From a virus, in the IMG/VR virus record IMGVR_UViG_3300025108_000059, positions 1 through 56,749 of that record: a stretch of 56,749 nucleotides of DNA; one strand, 5' to 3'. Positions 40,313 to 48,603 of the stretch are shown here, piece by piece. Position 1 is the stretch's first letter, and every line of letters begins with the position of its first letter. The notes under the pieces are model-generated. The model was not told where the DNA came from. It was given only the letters and a program-made list of their open reading frames with translations, and searched no databases. The translations under genes were made by a program, and so were the position numbers.

Positions 40313-40755
40313 TTCTTTCTCTTCTTAGAACGAGTAGGTTTATTAAAAATTTGATGTTCGGTTATTACTCTAAAACCCATTCCTTGTTGTCTGCACCATG
40401 CTTTTGCTGATTCCCATTTAGCATGATTAACTACTGCTTGTGCTTTATCTATCTGTGTTTTGGCTTCGCCTAATGTTTGCTTTGCTGGTTTAATCTCTAC
40501 CATTTCTGCATGGTTGCCGCCTTGTTTATCTTTATAAACCAAAAGCAAATCTGGAACATATGTTGATGCTTTACCTGTTAATGGATTTCTGTATGGAATT
40601 CTATGTGTTTCACTGCCCCAACCTAAAACGGCTGGGTGGTTATCACACATACGAAATACTGCTAATTCCCATCCACTTCTGTAGCGTGGTGCTTTTTTAC
40701 CTAAGTATTTACCTGGGTTAGAAATCTCATATATGCCACTCATATAGTTAGGCAT
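40309..40755 (-). CDS. 4: head completion protein (T4 gp4)
   Basis: 148 residues, as in T4 (150). Characteristic segments: YRSGWELAVFRMCDNHPAVL with catalytic-type Glu, IPYRNPLTG, STYVPDLLLVY (Asp) and EMVEIKPAKQTLG (E-x-K), a TnsA/PD-(D/E)XK nuclease-like core. It finishes DNA-filled heads before tail joining. Basic C-terminus (KPTRSKKRKK). Confidence 0.88.
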   Translation of the reverse strand: MPNYMSGIYEISNPGKYLGKKAPRYRSGWELAVFRMCDNHPAVLGWGSETHRIPYRNPLTGKASTYVPDLLLVYKDKQGGNHAEMVEIKPAKQTLGEAKTQIDKAQAVVNHAKWESAKAWCRQQGMGFRVITEHQIFNKPTRSKKRKK

Positions 40756-40758
40756 AAG

Positions 40759-41334
40759 TTACTGTCCTGAGTTTGAAGATTTTATTTCGAAGCCTTCGTA
40801 TACAAAAGTTAATCTGTATTGAACTAACTGGCTGTCTGAATAATCTAGAGTATCTGCTGATATATCTGTAATAAACGGATTGTAAACAGTTATAGTGTTT
40901 ATATCTGTTTTACTACCTTGTCTGATGATATTTAATGTTGTAATGTAGTTACGACTTGCTTGTAATTTAAAACCTTTAGGACCTGCAAGATGAAATACTT
41001 CATCTTGGTCATTCATTGGTCCTTCATAGTAATAGTTTGAATATTCTTTGAGGAAAGATTCAAGTGTTGCCGGGTCTCTTGTGTCATATGCAACAACAGT
41101 AATAGGAGTGTAATCATAAGTAGTTTGAACAACTTTTTTACGATTATAGGCATTCATTGTCATTGCAGACGAAGACCAGCCCGGCATTGTAATACTTGCT
41201 ATCTTATCAAGCGGAACATCTCCATCTAGTGTAGTAAGACTGGCAGTAAAATTGAACTTACTTCTTGGTACACCTTTAACAATCGAGGCCTTTTGACCTT
41301 GATTGTATTTGTCATACGCATAGTTCGTTCTCAT
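40759..41334 (-). CDS. tail-tube-like protein (gp19 paralogue or tube-end protein)
   Basis: 191 residues, predicted beta with the tube fold: FNFTASLTTLDGDVPL, SITMPGW, TYDYTPITVVAYDT, and a C-terminal QLVQYRLTFVYEGF. It lies next to the main tube gene. T4 gp54/gp3-type or a second tube protein are options; the sequence alone does not decide. Confidence 0.65.
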   Translation of the reverse strand: MRTNYAYDKYNQGQKASIVKGVPRSKFNFTASLTTLDGDVPLDKIASITMPGWSSSAMTMNAYNRKKVVQTTYDYTPITVVAYDTRDPATLESFLKEYSNYYYEGPMNDQDEVFHLAGPKGFKLQASRNYITTLNIIRQGSKTDINTITVYNPFITDISADTLDYSDSQLVQYRLTFVYEGFEIKSSNSGQ

Positions 41335-41381
41335 TTACTGTCCCTTCTTCACTAGAGCTAAATTAACTTAGCTCGGGTTTC

Positions 41382-42008
41382 TTAAGTAGTGGCTTTGCCT
41401 AGGGTATCAGTTTCTACGTTTGTGTCTGCCATGAGTGTATTAGAGGCGTTATCATAACGTATTGTTGCAGTAACCTGCACCATATCAGATGTTCCATAGT
41501 TTAGATCACCATATTGAACATTTGACAAGTAGCACCCTACTAATTCCCATGAATCTATTACCGTTGGTTTAGCTTGTCCATCTAGAGTTTCAATTAACAT
41601 TGTAAATTTGTATGGATTTCCGCCGCCTGCATCGGTTCCGGTTCCTGCTGCACTTGCCGTTGCCTTTATTGCTTGGCCACCTTGTGTGCTATGATCTAAT
41701 TGTTCTCTAAGTTGGTTACCAATTTTTTTAATAACGTTAGAATTCATATCGTCACGCATTACCAATGATACTGGTTCCCATGTGTGCTTACCTGCAAGGT
41801 ATGTTTTTGAGTTATAAGAATCTACTATAACTTCTTCATGTGTTATTGATGGGCGTCCTATACTGATAACGTTTTGCGTTACTTCAGTGATGTTTGCAGC
41901 GTTGCCGCCTAAACCAGTAAACGATACACGAAACCTATATTGCAACTTAGGCATTAAAGTTGCATTAGCATTTTCTACTGGGACTCCAAATTGTGTTGTT
42001 ACAGCCAT
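41382..42008 (-). CDS. 19: tail tube protein (T4 gp19)
   Basis: 208 residues. The start TTQFGVPVENANATLMPKLQ followed by YRFRVSF is the standard marine T4-like gp19 opening. Later SWELVGCYLSNVQYGDLNY and VQVTATIRYDNA fit the tube fold. T4 gp19 is 163 residues; the extra length includes an Ala/Gly-rich loop (TASAAGTGTDAGGG). A late promoter (42078-42086) drives it. Confidence 0.92.
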   Translation of the reverse strand: MAVTTQFGVPVENANATLMPKLQYRFRVSFTGLGGNAANITEVTQNVISIGRPSITHEEVIVDSYNSKTYLAGKHTWEPVSLVMRDDMNSNVIKKIGNQLREQLDHSTQGGQAIKATASAAGTGTDAGGGNPYKFTMLIETLDGQAKPTVIDSWELVGCYLSNVQYGDLNYGTSDMVQVTATIRYDNASNTLMADTNVETDTLGKATT

Positions 42009-42077
42009 ATTGTTTTCTCCTTGTAAACTGTATAAGTTTTTCTTCTACTAGAAAAACTTAACGTTTTTCTATATATT

Positions 42078-42086
42078 GTATTTATC
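42078..42086 (-). promoter_or_regulatory. late promoter element
   Basis: Minus strand GATAAATAC, 70 nt before ATG 42008 and just after the sheath-gene terminator. Confidence 0.75.
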
Positions 42087-42094
42087 AGATTAGA

Positions 42095-42130
42095 CAAAAA
42101 AAATAAAGGCTACTTTTAAAAAGTAGCCCT
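42095..42130 (-). terminator. rho-independent terminator
   Basis: Minus strand GGCTACTT/AAGTAGCC stem with TTATTTTTTTT tail, downstream of the sheath gene. It separates sheath from tube expression. Confidence 0.88.
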
Positions 42131-42162
42131 TATTCGTATCTTATTGTATGATATACAAAATA

Positions 42163-44520
42163 TTAGCTTAATTCGCCAGTATTTACAATTCTAATTGGAA
42201 TGTAAATAAACTCTGCTGACTTTGAAGGCTCAATTGCCACGTCAATCCAAAATTCGTTTGCATCAATTCTTGCTGGTGTGTTGTTTGATTCATCACATAC
42301 TACTGCAAAGTCAAAAACACCTCTTGTTTCTAATATACCACTCATAAATCCATCAAATGTTGATTTAGCATTTCTGCGAGTCGCTTCATCGTTTGGTTCA
42401 AACAAGTAAGGTCTTGCAATAACTGAGAATCTTTCACGTAAGTATGCTGTTAAACGAGCAACATTAACACGATCTAATGCACTAGCTGATGGGTGTAAAG
42501 TCTTTTGACCCCACACTACAACACCTTCTGCAGGAAATCTTGCAATTGGGTTCAGTCTAGCATTATACATTGTGTCTCTGTTTCCTTGTGTAAGTGAAAC
42601 TGATGTAAATTCATTTTCAGAAGTTAAATATCCAACACTTGCTGCATTTTGAACTTGACCACGTGTTAAGCCTGCTGGTGCAAACCATTGGAAGCTCACG
42701 TTATCACTGTATGCATATGTGTATAATGCCATGTGTGATGCTGGAGCAACAACGTTGTCGCCAGTTGCTGGGTTAGTTGTTAATGCATGTGGATAATAAA
42801 CTGCACTATAAGTATTTTTAGTAGCTAATCCTGATTCACCGTTTGAGCTTACGCCTACTCCGTTAACCCAGTTAACTGCTTCTGTTGGAGTTACACGGAA
42901 TGGAGCATCAATAATAACAAACGCTGTTTCATTGCGATTGCTGTTTAATGTTACCATTTCGTCAGTCATTTCTGGATATCCAGGTGCTGCAATTAAACTA
43001 AATGCTACTGTTTCTTGTTGTAATTCTGAACCTGATGCACTTGCTTGCATTGCCGCTACCACTACTGCTCTTTGGGCATGTCTACCAAATGAACCTGAAC
43101 CATCAACTTGGTTAGAAGCATGGTTACGCCATTTCCAAGATGTTGTTAGTGATGAATTATACTTTCTAACTGTTCCGCCTGAACGACACATGTTAATACC
43201 AGTTGTTCCAACTGGGTGTAACAATGGGTCTGGAGAACCTGCTAATAGAGTTGCTTCAAAGGCAGCTGCTGTTGTATCGTTGGCAGTAATATCACCAAAC
43301 ACAACACCTGCTGATGTTGTTTGGTCTGCGTTATCTTTCTTAACCCATGCAGCACCGTTTGAACGGTAAATTGCTGGATAGCCTGCTTCATCAGTGTCAA
43401 CCCAATAGTCACCTAAGGCGCCTACTGCTGGCTCGCCTGTTGCGTATGAAACGTTAGTTACACGTTGCCATTTTTGTGTTCCACTATCGCTTGCAACTTC
43501 ATAAATTGCTAATTCGTTAATGTCACCATCATGCCAAACTGTTCCATCAACTGGCGTTCCGCCTGGTTGTGTGTTTTGTCCAACTACTACTATATCAGCC
43601 CAAGCTGAGCCTGTGTATACTTGAACAGCAAGTTTATCTGTTTGGTGGTCTAACCATATATCACCTGCGGCTAATGTTCTGTCTTTAGCGCCTGTTCCGT
43701 TTTGCATTACATCAGCTGTTCCGTTTGGTGCTGAGTCTTGTGCATATGTTACTGCTTTTGCCACAAAAGAACCTGCTGCTGTTGTGTATTGTGAAACATT
43801 TAAGTTAACACCGCTACCTGGTGTAGTAGTTTTAACCCATAAGTCGCCTGCACTTGGTGAACTTGGTTCGCTGTAGTGTGGTGCAAAGTCATCAACTGCT
43901 GCTGTTGCCCATGCGCCACTGGCTTCTTTCCAATATTTAATTTCAGTATCAGCTGCACCTACGGCTACTTCTACTAAGTATCCACCTGTTACAACTGTTG
44001 AAGTTGGATTGCCTTGACCGTCTGTAATTTCTACTGTTGGTGTAACCGCTTCCCAACCTGCTGTTGTTGAGTATTTAAACAGCCCCCAGTTAGATGTGCT
44101 TGGGTTAAGCCAGTATGTGTTGTTTGCTGCAGGACCTGTTGGTGCTGAGCTTTGTGGACGTAATGATGTTAAATCAACATCTGCTCTAACAATATAAGCT
44201 GCCGAGCTTTGTCCTAAAAATGAATATGCGGCTAATAGTCCGTATTCGTTAGTTTCATCACCTTGTGCGACAGAGGCGCCTACTTTATGGAAATCAACAT
44301 TACCGAAGTTTTGTGTTAATTCACGTTGTGATGTTACTAATACAGGTTTGCCTGCTTTTGATTTAACAGTTTGTGCTGCTATATCTGTTGTGCCAGTTGG
44401 GTCAACCTTGTCTTGGCCTGTCGCAATGAATAACATTGGAACTGTGCCTGTGCCAGTTGGACCGTAAACTGATTCGTCTGTGATTGTTACCTGAACTCCA
44501 GGTGAAACAAGATTTGCCAT
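42163..44520 (-). CDS. 18: tail sheath protein (T4 gp18) with inserted repeat domains
   Basis: 785 residues against 659 in T4. The N-terminus NLVSPGVQVTITDES and the C-terminal half (RPYLFEPNDEATRRNAKSTF, then RIVNTGEL) are typical sheath. Between about residues 130 and 400 are five short beta modules ending in an aromatic/Trp strand (NTYWLNPS, GDLWVKTT, GDIWLDHQ, GTVWHDGD, GDYWVDTD), probably surface decoration of the sheath. Its own late promoter and terminator isolate it. Confidence 0.95.
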   Translation of the reverse strand: MANLVSPGVQVTITDESVYGPTGTGTVPMLFIATGQDKVDPTGTTDIAAQTVKSKAGKPVLVTSQRELTQNFGNVDFHKVGASVAQGDETNEYGLLAAYSFLGQSSAAYIVRADVDLTSLRPQSSAPTGPAANNTYWLNPSTSNWGLFKYSTTAGWEAVTPTVEITDGQGNPTSTVVTGGYLVEVAVGAADTEIKYWKEASGAWATAAVDDFAPHYSEPSSPSAGDLWVKTTTPGSGVNLNVSQYTTAAGSFVAKAVTYAQDSAPNGTADVMQNGTGAKDRTLAAGDIWLDHQTDKLAVQVYTGSAWADIVVVGQNTQPGGTPVDGTVWHDGDINELAIYEVASDSGTQKWQRVTNVSYATGEPAVGALGDYWVDTDEAGYPAIYRSNGAAWVKKDNADQTTSAGVVFGDITANDTTAAAFEATLLAGSPDPLLHPVGTTGINMCRSGGTVRKYNSSLTTSWKWRNHASNQVDGSGSFGRHAQRAVVVAAMQASASGSELQQETVAFSLIAAPGYPEMTDEMVTLNSNRNETAFVIIDAPFRVTPTEAVNWVNGVGVSSNGESGLATKNTYSAVYYPHALTTNPATGDNVVAPASHMALYTYAYSDNVSFQWFAPAGLTRGQVQNAASVGYLTSENEFTSVSLTQGNRDTMYNARLNPIARFPAEGVVVWGQKTLHPSASALDRVNVARLTAYLRERFSVIARPYLFEPNDEATRRNAKSTFDGFMSGILETRGVFDFAVVCDESNNTPARIDANEFWIDVAIEPSKSAEFIYIPIRIVNTGELS

Positions 44521-44562
44521 AATTTAGCTCCTTTATTAAAAACGTAGAATCGTTGTCTACTT

Positions 44563-44571
44563 GTATTTATG
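44563..44571 (-). promoter_or_regulatory. late promoter element
   Basis: Minus strand CATAAATAC, 43 nt before ATG 44520. Confidence 0.75.
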
Positions 44572-44615
44572 GTAGGTGCTGTAAAAAGGGGTGGTTACAG
44601 AGTTAAGTATATACT

Positions 44616-45233
44616 TTATAGCAGGTATTTTAGCGTTTGTTGACGTAAATCTTCCAATGTGCCGATATTGTTAATCTGTTTATCAAATGTCCAACCTGCC
44701 CAACTCCATTCACTTGGATGAACGCTTGGGTATTGTGTTTCCATTATATGTGGTGCGTGTTCTATATTTGCCTTACAAGCTGATCCCCACCATTCTGGTT
44801 CACCGTCTCGCCAAACAACTGCGGTAGTTCCACCGAAACGTTTTATTACGTTTAGTTCATTAAAGAATCTACAATCGCTTATAACAACATTCTTTTCGGC
44901 CATTGCAATTTGACGTTCACATGCTGCAACCCATATATCTGGATGAAAATGTCTACGCATAACATCTGTGCCTACTTGCTGTAGTGCTAGTCTGGGTGTG
45001 AAGTTAGGAATACTTAAACGCTCTGCCCACCATTCATCAACAGTTTCTCTCCAAACTCTGCTTTCTGGTGTATTGCCTTCTAGTAGTATTCTATCCCATT
45101 GAAATATATTAGCACATGCATCTTTTAATACACCTGCAAAACTAATACGCTGAAACCCTTCTTCGATTAAGAATCCGGCCGCTGTATCTTTGCCGTGTCC
45201 AATAAGTCCACATATACCAATTACTTTTTTCAA
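44616..45233 (-). CDS. 1: deoxynucleoside monophosphate kinase (T4 gp1)
   Basis: 205 residues. P-loop is IGICGLIGHGKDTAAGFL (5-22), then FQRISFAGVLKDAC, LALQQVGTDVMRRHF and VVISDCRFFNELNVI, which match the gp1 fold. It phosphorylates dNMPs for the phage dNTP pool. A strong promoter and TAGGAGA site are upstream. It lies alone between neck gene gp13 and the sheath gene. Confidence 0.93.
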   Translation of the reverse strand: MKKVIGICGLIGHGKDTAAGFLIEEGFQRISFAGVLKDACANIFQWDRILLEGNTPESRVWRETVDEWWAERLSIPNFTPRLALQQVGTDVMRRHFHPDIWVAACERQIAMAEKNVVISDCRFFNELNVIKRFGGTTAVVWRDGEPEWWGSACKANIEHAPHIMETQYPSVHPSEWSWAGWTFDKQINNIGTLEDLRQQTLKYLL

Positions 45234-45257
45234 TGAAATCTCCTATAACTTTTATAT

Positions 45258-45286
45258 ATTATAGTAGAATATTAATGATTTGTCAA
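45258..45286 (-). promoter_or_regulatory. sigma70-type promoter
   Basis: Minus strand TTGACA (45281-45286), 17-nt spacer, TATAAT (45258-45263), the closest match to consensus in the window. It drives gene 1. Confidence 0.9.
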
Positions 45287-45289
45287 GTA

Positions 45290-46027
45290 TTATCCGATAA
45301 CAAAACCTAAGCCGCTTTGTCCATCATTATATAATGTTAGCTCAGTTTCTAATTTGTCCATCTCTGCCATTGCATCAGTTCTAAGTTGATCTGCGTTCAT
45401 TGTAGTTCCGCCTTGTGGTCCTGCAATCTGTGTAAATTTACCACGTGCTTCTGCTATCATAAGTTTTGCATGACACAACGAGTAATCTTTAAGCCAAGGA
45501 CCAGCATATTGATCTGATATTAGTCCTTCATCTGTTCTATAGTTGTAACACCAAAGAACAGCATTATCGTTTGCTTTAAGTTTACGATGTATAATAAGTT
45601 TTTTATCTTGTGGGCGCCAAGTAAACATAAGCTCTGCTCCAAATAAGCGACCCATTGTTTCTCTGCTTTGTTGTAAGAAGTCAAATGTAGATAAACTACC
45701 TTTACGTGATGATCCTAGTAAGTATGTTTGCATGTATGCTGATTGAAATGGCTCAAAGTCATTACCTGAACCTGCACTTACACCTGTTGTTCGTCTATAA
45801 ATGTCACGCACTTCAATAACTTCATTTGGTAATGTGTATTCGCTTTGGTCTTCTAAAAGTTCTAATACAATAAAACTTTCTTCAACTGCATTTTCACTTC
45901 GTTGTCTGTATTTCTCTAGGCTTTTTTTAATGGCTAGTTCGTAATGTTCTGGATCAAGTTCAACATCGACCATTCCTCCGCCTAAACGAAGTTCAATTTC
46001 TTTTTGTAATTCTGCTTTTTTGCTCAT
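45290..46027 (-). CDS. 13: neck protein gp13
   Basis: 245 residues. The N-terminus (LQKEIELRLGGGMVDVELDP, then AIKKSLEKYRQRS) parallels T4 gp13's RRLG...NVEL...A-L-x-x-Y. The C-terminus (GPWLKDYSLCHAKLMIAEARG, ending GLGFVIG) parallels WVKDYATALAK ... FGILVG. It connects the head to the tail. Late promoter at 46063-46071. Confidence 0.88.
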   Translation of the reverse strand: MSKKAELQKEIELRLGGGMVDVELDPEHYELAIKKSLEKYRQRSENAVEESFIVLELLEDQSEYTLPNEVIEVRDIYRRTTGVSAGSGNDFEPFQSAYMQTYLLGSSRKGSLSTFDFLQQSRETMGRLFGAELMFTWRPQDKKLIIHRKLKANDNAVLWCYNYRTDEGLISDQYAGPWLKDYSLCHAKLMIAEARGKFTQIAGPQGGTTMNADQLRTDAMAEMDKLETELTLYNDGQSGLGFVIG

Positions 46028-46062
46028 GAATACATTCTCCTGGAAGTTCTTTTCCTTACTAT

Positions 46063-46071
46063 GTATTTATC
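46063..46071 (-). promoter_or_regulatory. late promoter element
   Basis: Minus strand GATAAATAC, 36 nt before ATG 46027. Confidence 0.75.
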
Positions 46072-46683
46072 TTATTCACTAAATAGATTTGTTGCAATTT
46101 TTACCATTTCTTCTGCATATTTTTTATCTACAGCATTGGTTGTTTTTAGTTTAGCAATATCTGGTATTTCCCTTGCTGATAAATCTTCTAGAAATTCATA
46201 ATTATCTTCATAAGGGTTTAAATATGTTATATCTAATTGATCCATGCTTACATGTGTTAATTCATCTACTACATTTCCTAAAAATGGATCTCTAATATCA
46301 AAGAACTTATACTTTTCAGTTTCAAATATAAAGAATTTTCTAAAAACAAAATCATCTTTTACAAAAGCACTTAGGTGTGGGAACCTTCTAGTAATTTTTG
46401 AACTTTTATCTCCAAACAATGTGCCAGAAAATACATATATAATTTTCCATACGCCTATTTTTGTAAGTTCTTGCACTGCTACGTCAAAATCAAGTCTATC
46501 TTCAAACATTATAATATTATTAAAACCGGCATGTTGAGCAGACTCAAGTGATACTAGCCCTAGCTTCTGATCTAAATCCATATCAAGCGAATGAGTTTCT
46601 GTATTTTTACAATCTATAATTACACCAAACTTATCATCTTCACTTATGTTAAAAACTTCATAAGGATTAATATAAGTGAACAT
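46072..46683 (-). CDS. hypothetical protein, 203 aa
   Basis: Alpha/beta protein (KFGVIIDCKNTETHSLDMD, GVWKIIYVFSGTLFGDKSSK). No known motif. It overlaps the upstream 434-aa gene by one base and is presumably in its operon, with gp13 following under a separate late promoter. Confidence 0.6.
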   Translation of the reverse strand: MFTYINPYEVFNISEDDKFGVIIDCKNTETHSLDMDLDQKLGLVSLESAQHAGFNNIIMFEDRLDFDVAVQELTKIGVWKIIYVFSGTLFGDKSSKITRRFPHLSAFVKDDFVFRKFFIFETEKYKFFDIRDPFLGNVVDELTHVSMDQLDITYLNPYEDNYEFLEDLSAREIPDIAKLKTTNAVDKKYAEEMVKIATNLFSE

Positions 46684-47987
46684 TAAAACACTGCCAATAT
46701 TACTGTTTCGTTATTGAAGCGACCGTTAAGTTTTGTTTCTGTTGTTTTTAGTGTTTGAAACAACTTCTCTGTCTTAGACTTTGTAGTTTTTTTAATCATT
46801 GGTAAAAACTCATCTGTTTTACGAACTGTGCGTTGCACACTTTTTTCTTCGTTATAACCTTGAAGTGTTGTTCCTTTAACACTTAGTCCTGATCCATCTC
46901 TACCTAGTTTCAATGGATCAACATTACTTGCATAATATAATCCAATTTTGCGATTTTTACAATTAAACACTAATGCAATATTGGCTCCAATAATCTTTTC
47001 AGGTGGAACACTTGCAATACCATAATTACTATCACTTAGTTTGTAATTAAGTTTTTTAACAAGTTGATCTGCTGACTTGAATTTAGCCTTACGTGGCTTG
47101 CGTTGTGCTTTACTTTCTACAGAAATAATATCACATGCATCTACAATACGCTGATACATTTCTAATAGAGTTTTTGCTTGCTTGGCTGATAAATGATCGT
47201 ATCCTTCTTTAAGTTGAGTATACATATCTTTCTCATGTTCGCTCATCTTCTTTAGTTTAGCACTAGTAGGAAAGTTAACCAAATCATAAATTTCATCACG
47301 CTCGCCTTGATACCATGTTTTAATTAATCTTGCATGTCCGGCTTTACAATTTTCTCTCCGTAATATTTTTACTGGCTCAAACTCCTTTAGTAATTGTGCA
47401 TCATATTCAGATAGATACGTATCTACAAAATTTTCAATATCATTTGCCATTACAATACATGCTTCACGCATACGTTCTTGTATGGTAGGTTGATATGTGT
47501 TTGCTTTTTCTTTTACAATTTCTTTCTTTGCAGCAAGGATTGGCTTACCTGCCTCTATTGCAGTATTAATTTGCTTTCGTAAAAACTCTGTTGCTGGTTT
47601 AAGATTGCCCATTGTTCCAGCCAATGATTCCCAATACTTATCTTCTTTTTCATTATAATCTGGCATACCTGCTGATAGTAACTTGGCTGTAATTCCTGCT
47701 GTTACACTTAGCGAATGTCCTGGTGCGGCCTTAACTGCTTTTATATCTTCTTTAGAGAACTCTTCTCCTTGTTGTTTCATCCATTCTTCAACTGCCGGAT
47801 AAAGATCTACTGGCTTGTAGTTGTGATAATACCATTCACGGGCATGTTGAGCTTTGCGATGAAATTGTTCACCTGTAAGTTCTTCCCAACCTTCCCAAGT
47901 TGGAGCTTCAAGTTTTGCACCTCGCTTAATGTGTGGTGCTCTACGTGGCGCCTTTTTCTTTCGGGGCTTTAAGTTTGTCTTTGCCAT
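46683..47987 (-). CDS. basic hypothetical protein, 434 aa
   Basis: The first 30 residues are strongly basic (KPRKKKAPRRAPHIKRGAK). The body is helical, and the C-terminal 130 residues hold a beta-rich module (SNYGIASVPPEKIIGANIALV, IGLYYASNVDPLKLG). It has a sigma70-type promoter and AGGAGA, so it is expressed early or mid. From memory, related proteins occur in marine T4-like phages without function. DNA or RNA contact is plausible from charge. Confidence 0.65.
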   Translation of the reverse strand: MAKTNLKPRKKKAPRRAPHIKRGAKLEAPTWEGWEELTGEQFHRKAQHAREWYYHNYKPVDLYPAVEEWMKQQGEEFSKEDIKAVKAAPGHSLSVTAGITAKLLSAGMPDYNEKEDKYWESLAGTMGNLKPATEFLRKQINTAIEAGKPILAAKKEIVKEKANTYQPTIQERMREACIVMANDIENFVDTYLSEYDAQLLKEFEPVKILRRENCKAGHARLIKTWYQGERDEIYDLVNFPTSAKLKKMSEHEKDMYTQLKEGYDHLSAKQAKTLLEMYQRIVDACDIISVESKAQRKPRKAKFKSADQLVKKLNYKLSDSNYGIASVPPEKIIGANIALVFNCKNRKIGLYYASNVDPLKLGRDGSGLSVKGTTLQGYNEEKSVQRTVRKTDEFLPMIKKTTKSKTEKLFQTLKTTETKLNGRFNNETVILAVF

Positions 47988-48022
47988 GTAGCTTCTCCTA
48001 TAATGATGAAATTCTTAAAAGT

Positions 48023-48051
48023 ATAATATTACAGTTTATTGGTTTTGTCAA
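48023..48051 (-). promoter_or_regulatory. sigma70-type promoter
   Basis: Minus strand TTGACA (48046-48051), 17-nt spacer, TATTAT (48023-48028). Drives the 434-aa gene. Confidence 0.85.
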
Positions 48052-48060
48052 CCATTGCGG

Positions 48061-48492
48061 TTAACTACCGGTAACAAGTGCAAGCGATCCATCGTCTTGC
48101 ATTTCAAAATCTTCAATGTAAATGTGCCAATCACCAACAGCTGCTTTAGCCTGTTGAAAACAACTTTCAGCGGCACGCCAAAGTTCGCCAACGGTACCAT
48201 TTACAGCCATTGAGCTGAACTCAATCCAAGTAACTTCACTGTCTAGTGTATCTCCCATTGATTCAATACACTTGTATGTAACTTTGCGTGGCTTGTTAGT
48301 AAAGATCTCAAAGTCCAACGGCATTGCAGTATCGCTCATTGACCAAACAGTTTGGTAACCTTGCTGTTCTTTAAGATCATTCCAATGTTCAATCTCAAGT
48401 GTCATATCATCCACGTCTTCAAATTTCACTCCTTCAAAGTGTAATATCATATCATCTACTGTATCGTCAAATTTTCCTAGTGCTTTAGACAT
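48061..48492 (-). CDS. acidic hypothetical protein, 143 aa
   Basis: Asp/Glu-rich alpha/beta protein (GKFDDTVDDMILHFEGVKFE, IYIEDFEMQDDGSLALV). No family known. Monocistronic: AAGGAAG site and an operator-type promoter upstream. It lies between the basic 434-aa gene and the SbmA-like gene. Confidence 0.65.
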   Translation of the reverse strand: MSKALGKFDDTVDDMILHFEGVKFEDVDDMTLEIEHWNDLKEQQGYQTVWSMSDTAMPLDFEIFTNKPRKVTYKCIESMGDTLDSEVTWIEFSSMAVNGTVGELWRAAESCFQQAKAAVGDWHIYIEDFEMQDDGSLALVTGS

Positions 48493-48523
48493 TTTTCTTC
48501 CTTTTTACTTAATTTACTTATAC

Positions 48524-48552
48524 AGTATAAGATATCTTGGTGCATTTGTCAA
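48524..48552 (-). promoter_or_regulatory. sigma70-type promoter with offset AAGATATCTT palindrome
   Basis: Minus strand TTGACA (48547-48552), 17-nt spacer, TATACT (48524-48529). Palindrome AAGATATCTT (48529-48538) sits about half a helical turn closer to the -10 than in the 28.8-30.1 kb set. Confidence 0.85.
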
Positions 48553-48583
48553 GAAAAAACCCAAGAAAAGAATCTTGGGTTTT
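48552..48583 (-). terminator. rho-independent terminator fused to next promoter
   Basis: Minus strand AAAACCCAAGA/TCTTGGGTTTT stem, TTTTTTCTTGACA tail. The last bases of the tail are the -35 box of the downstream promoter. Confidence 0.9.
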
Positions 48584-48603
48584 CAATTAGTTACAATTTT
48601 TCT

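Noticed and set aside
41345-41375. Terminator between tube-like genes (GAGCTAA/TTTAGCTC)
   Set aside because: The stem is fair but there is no T tract after it; read-through is likely.
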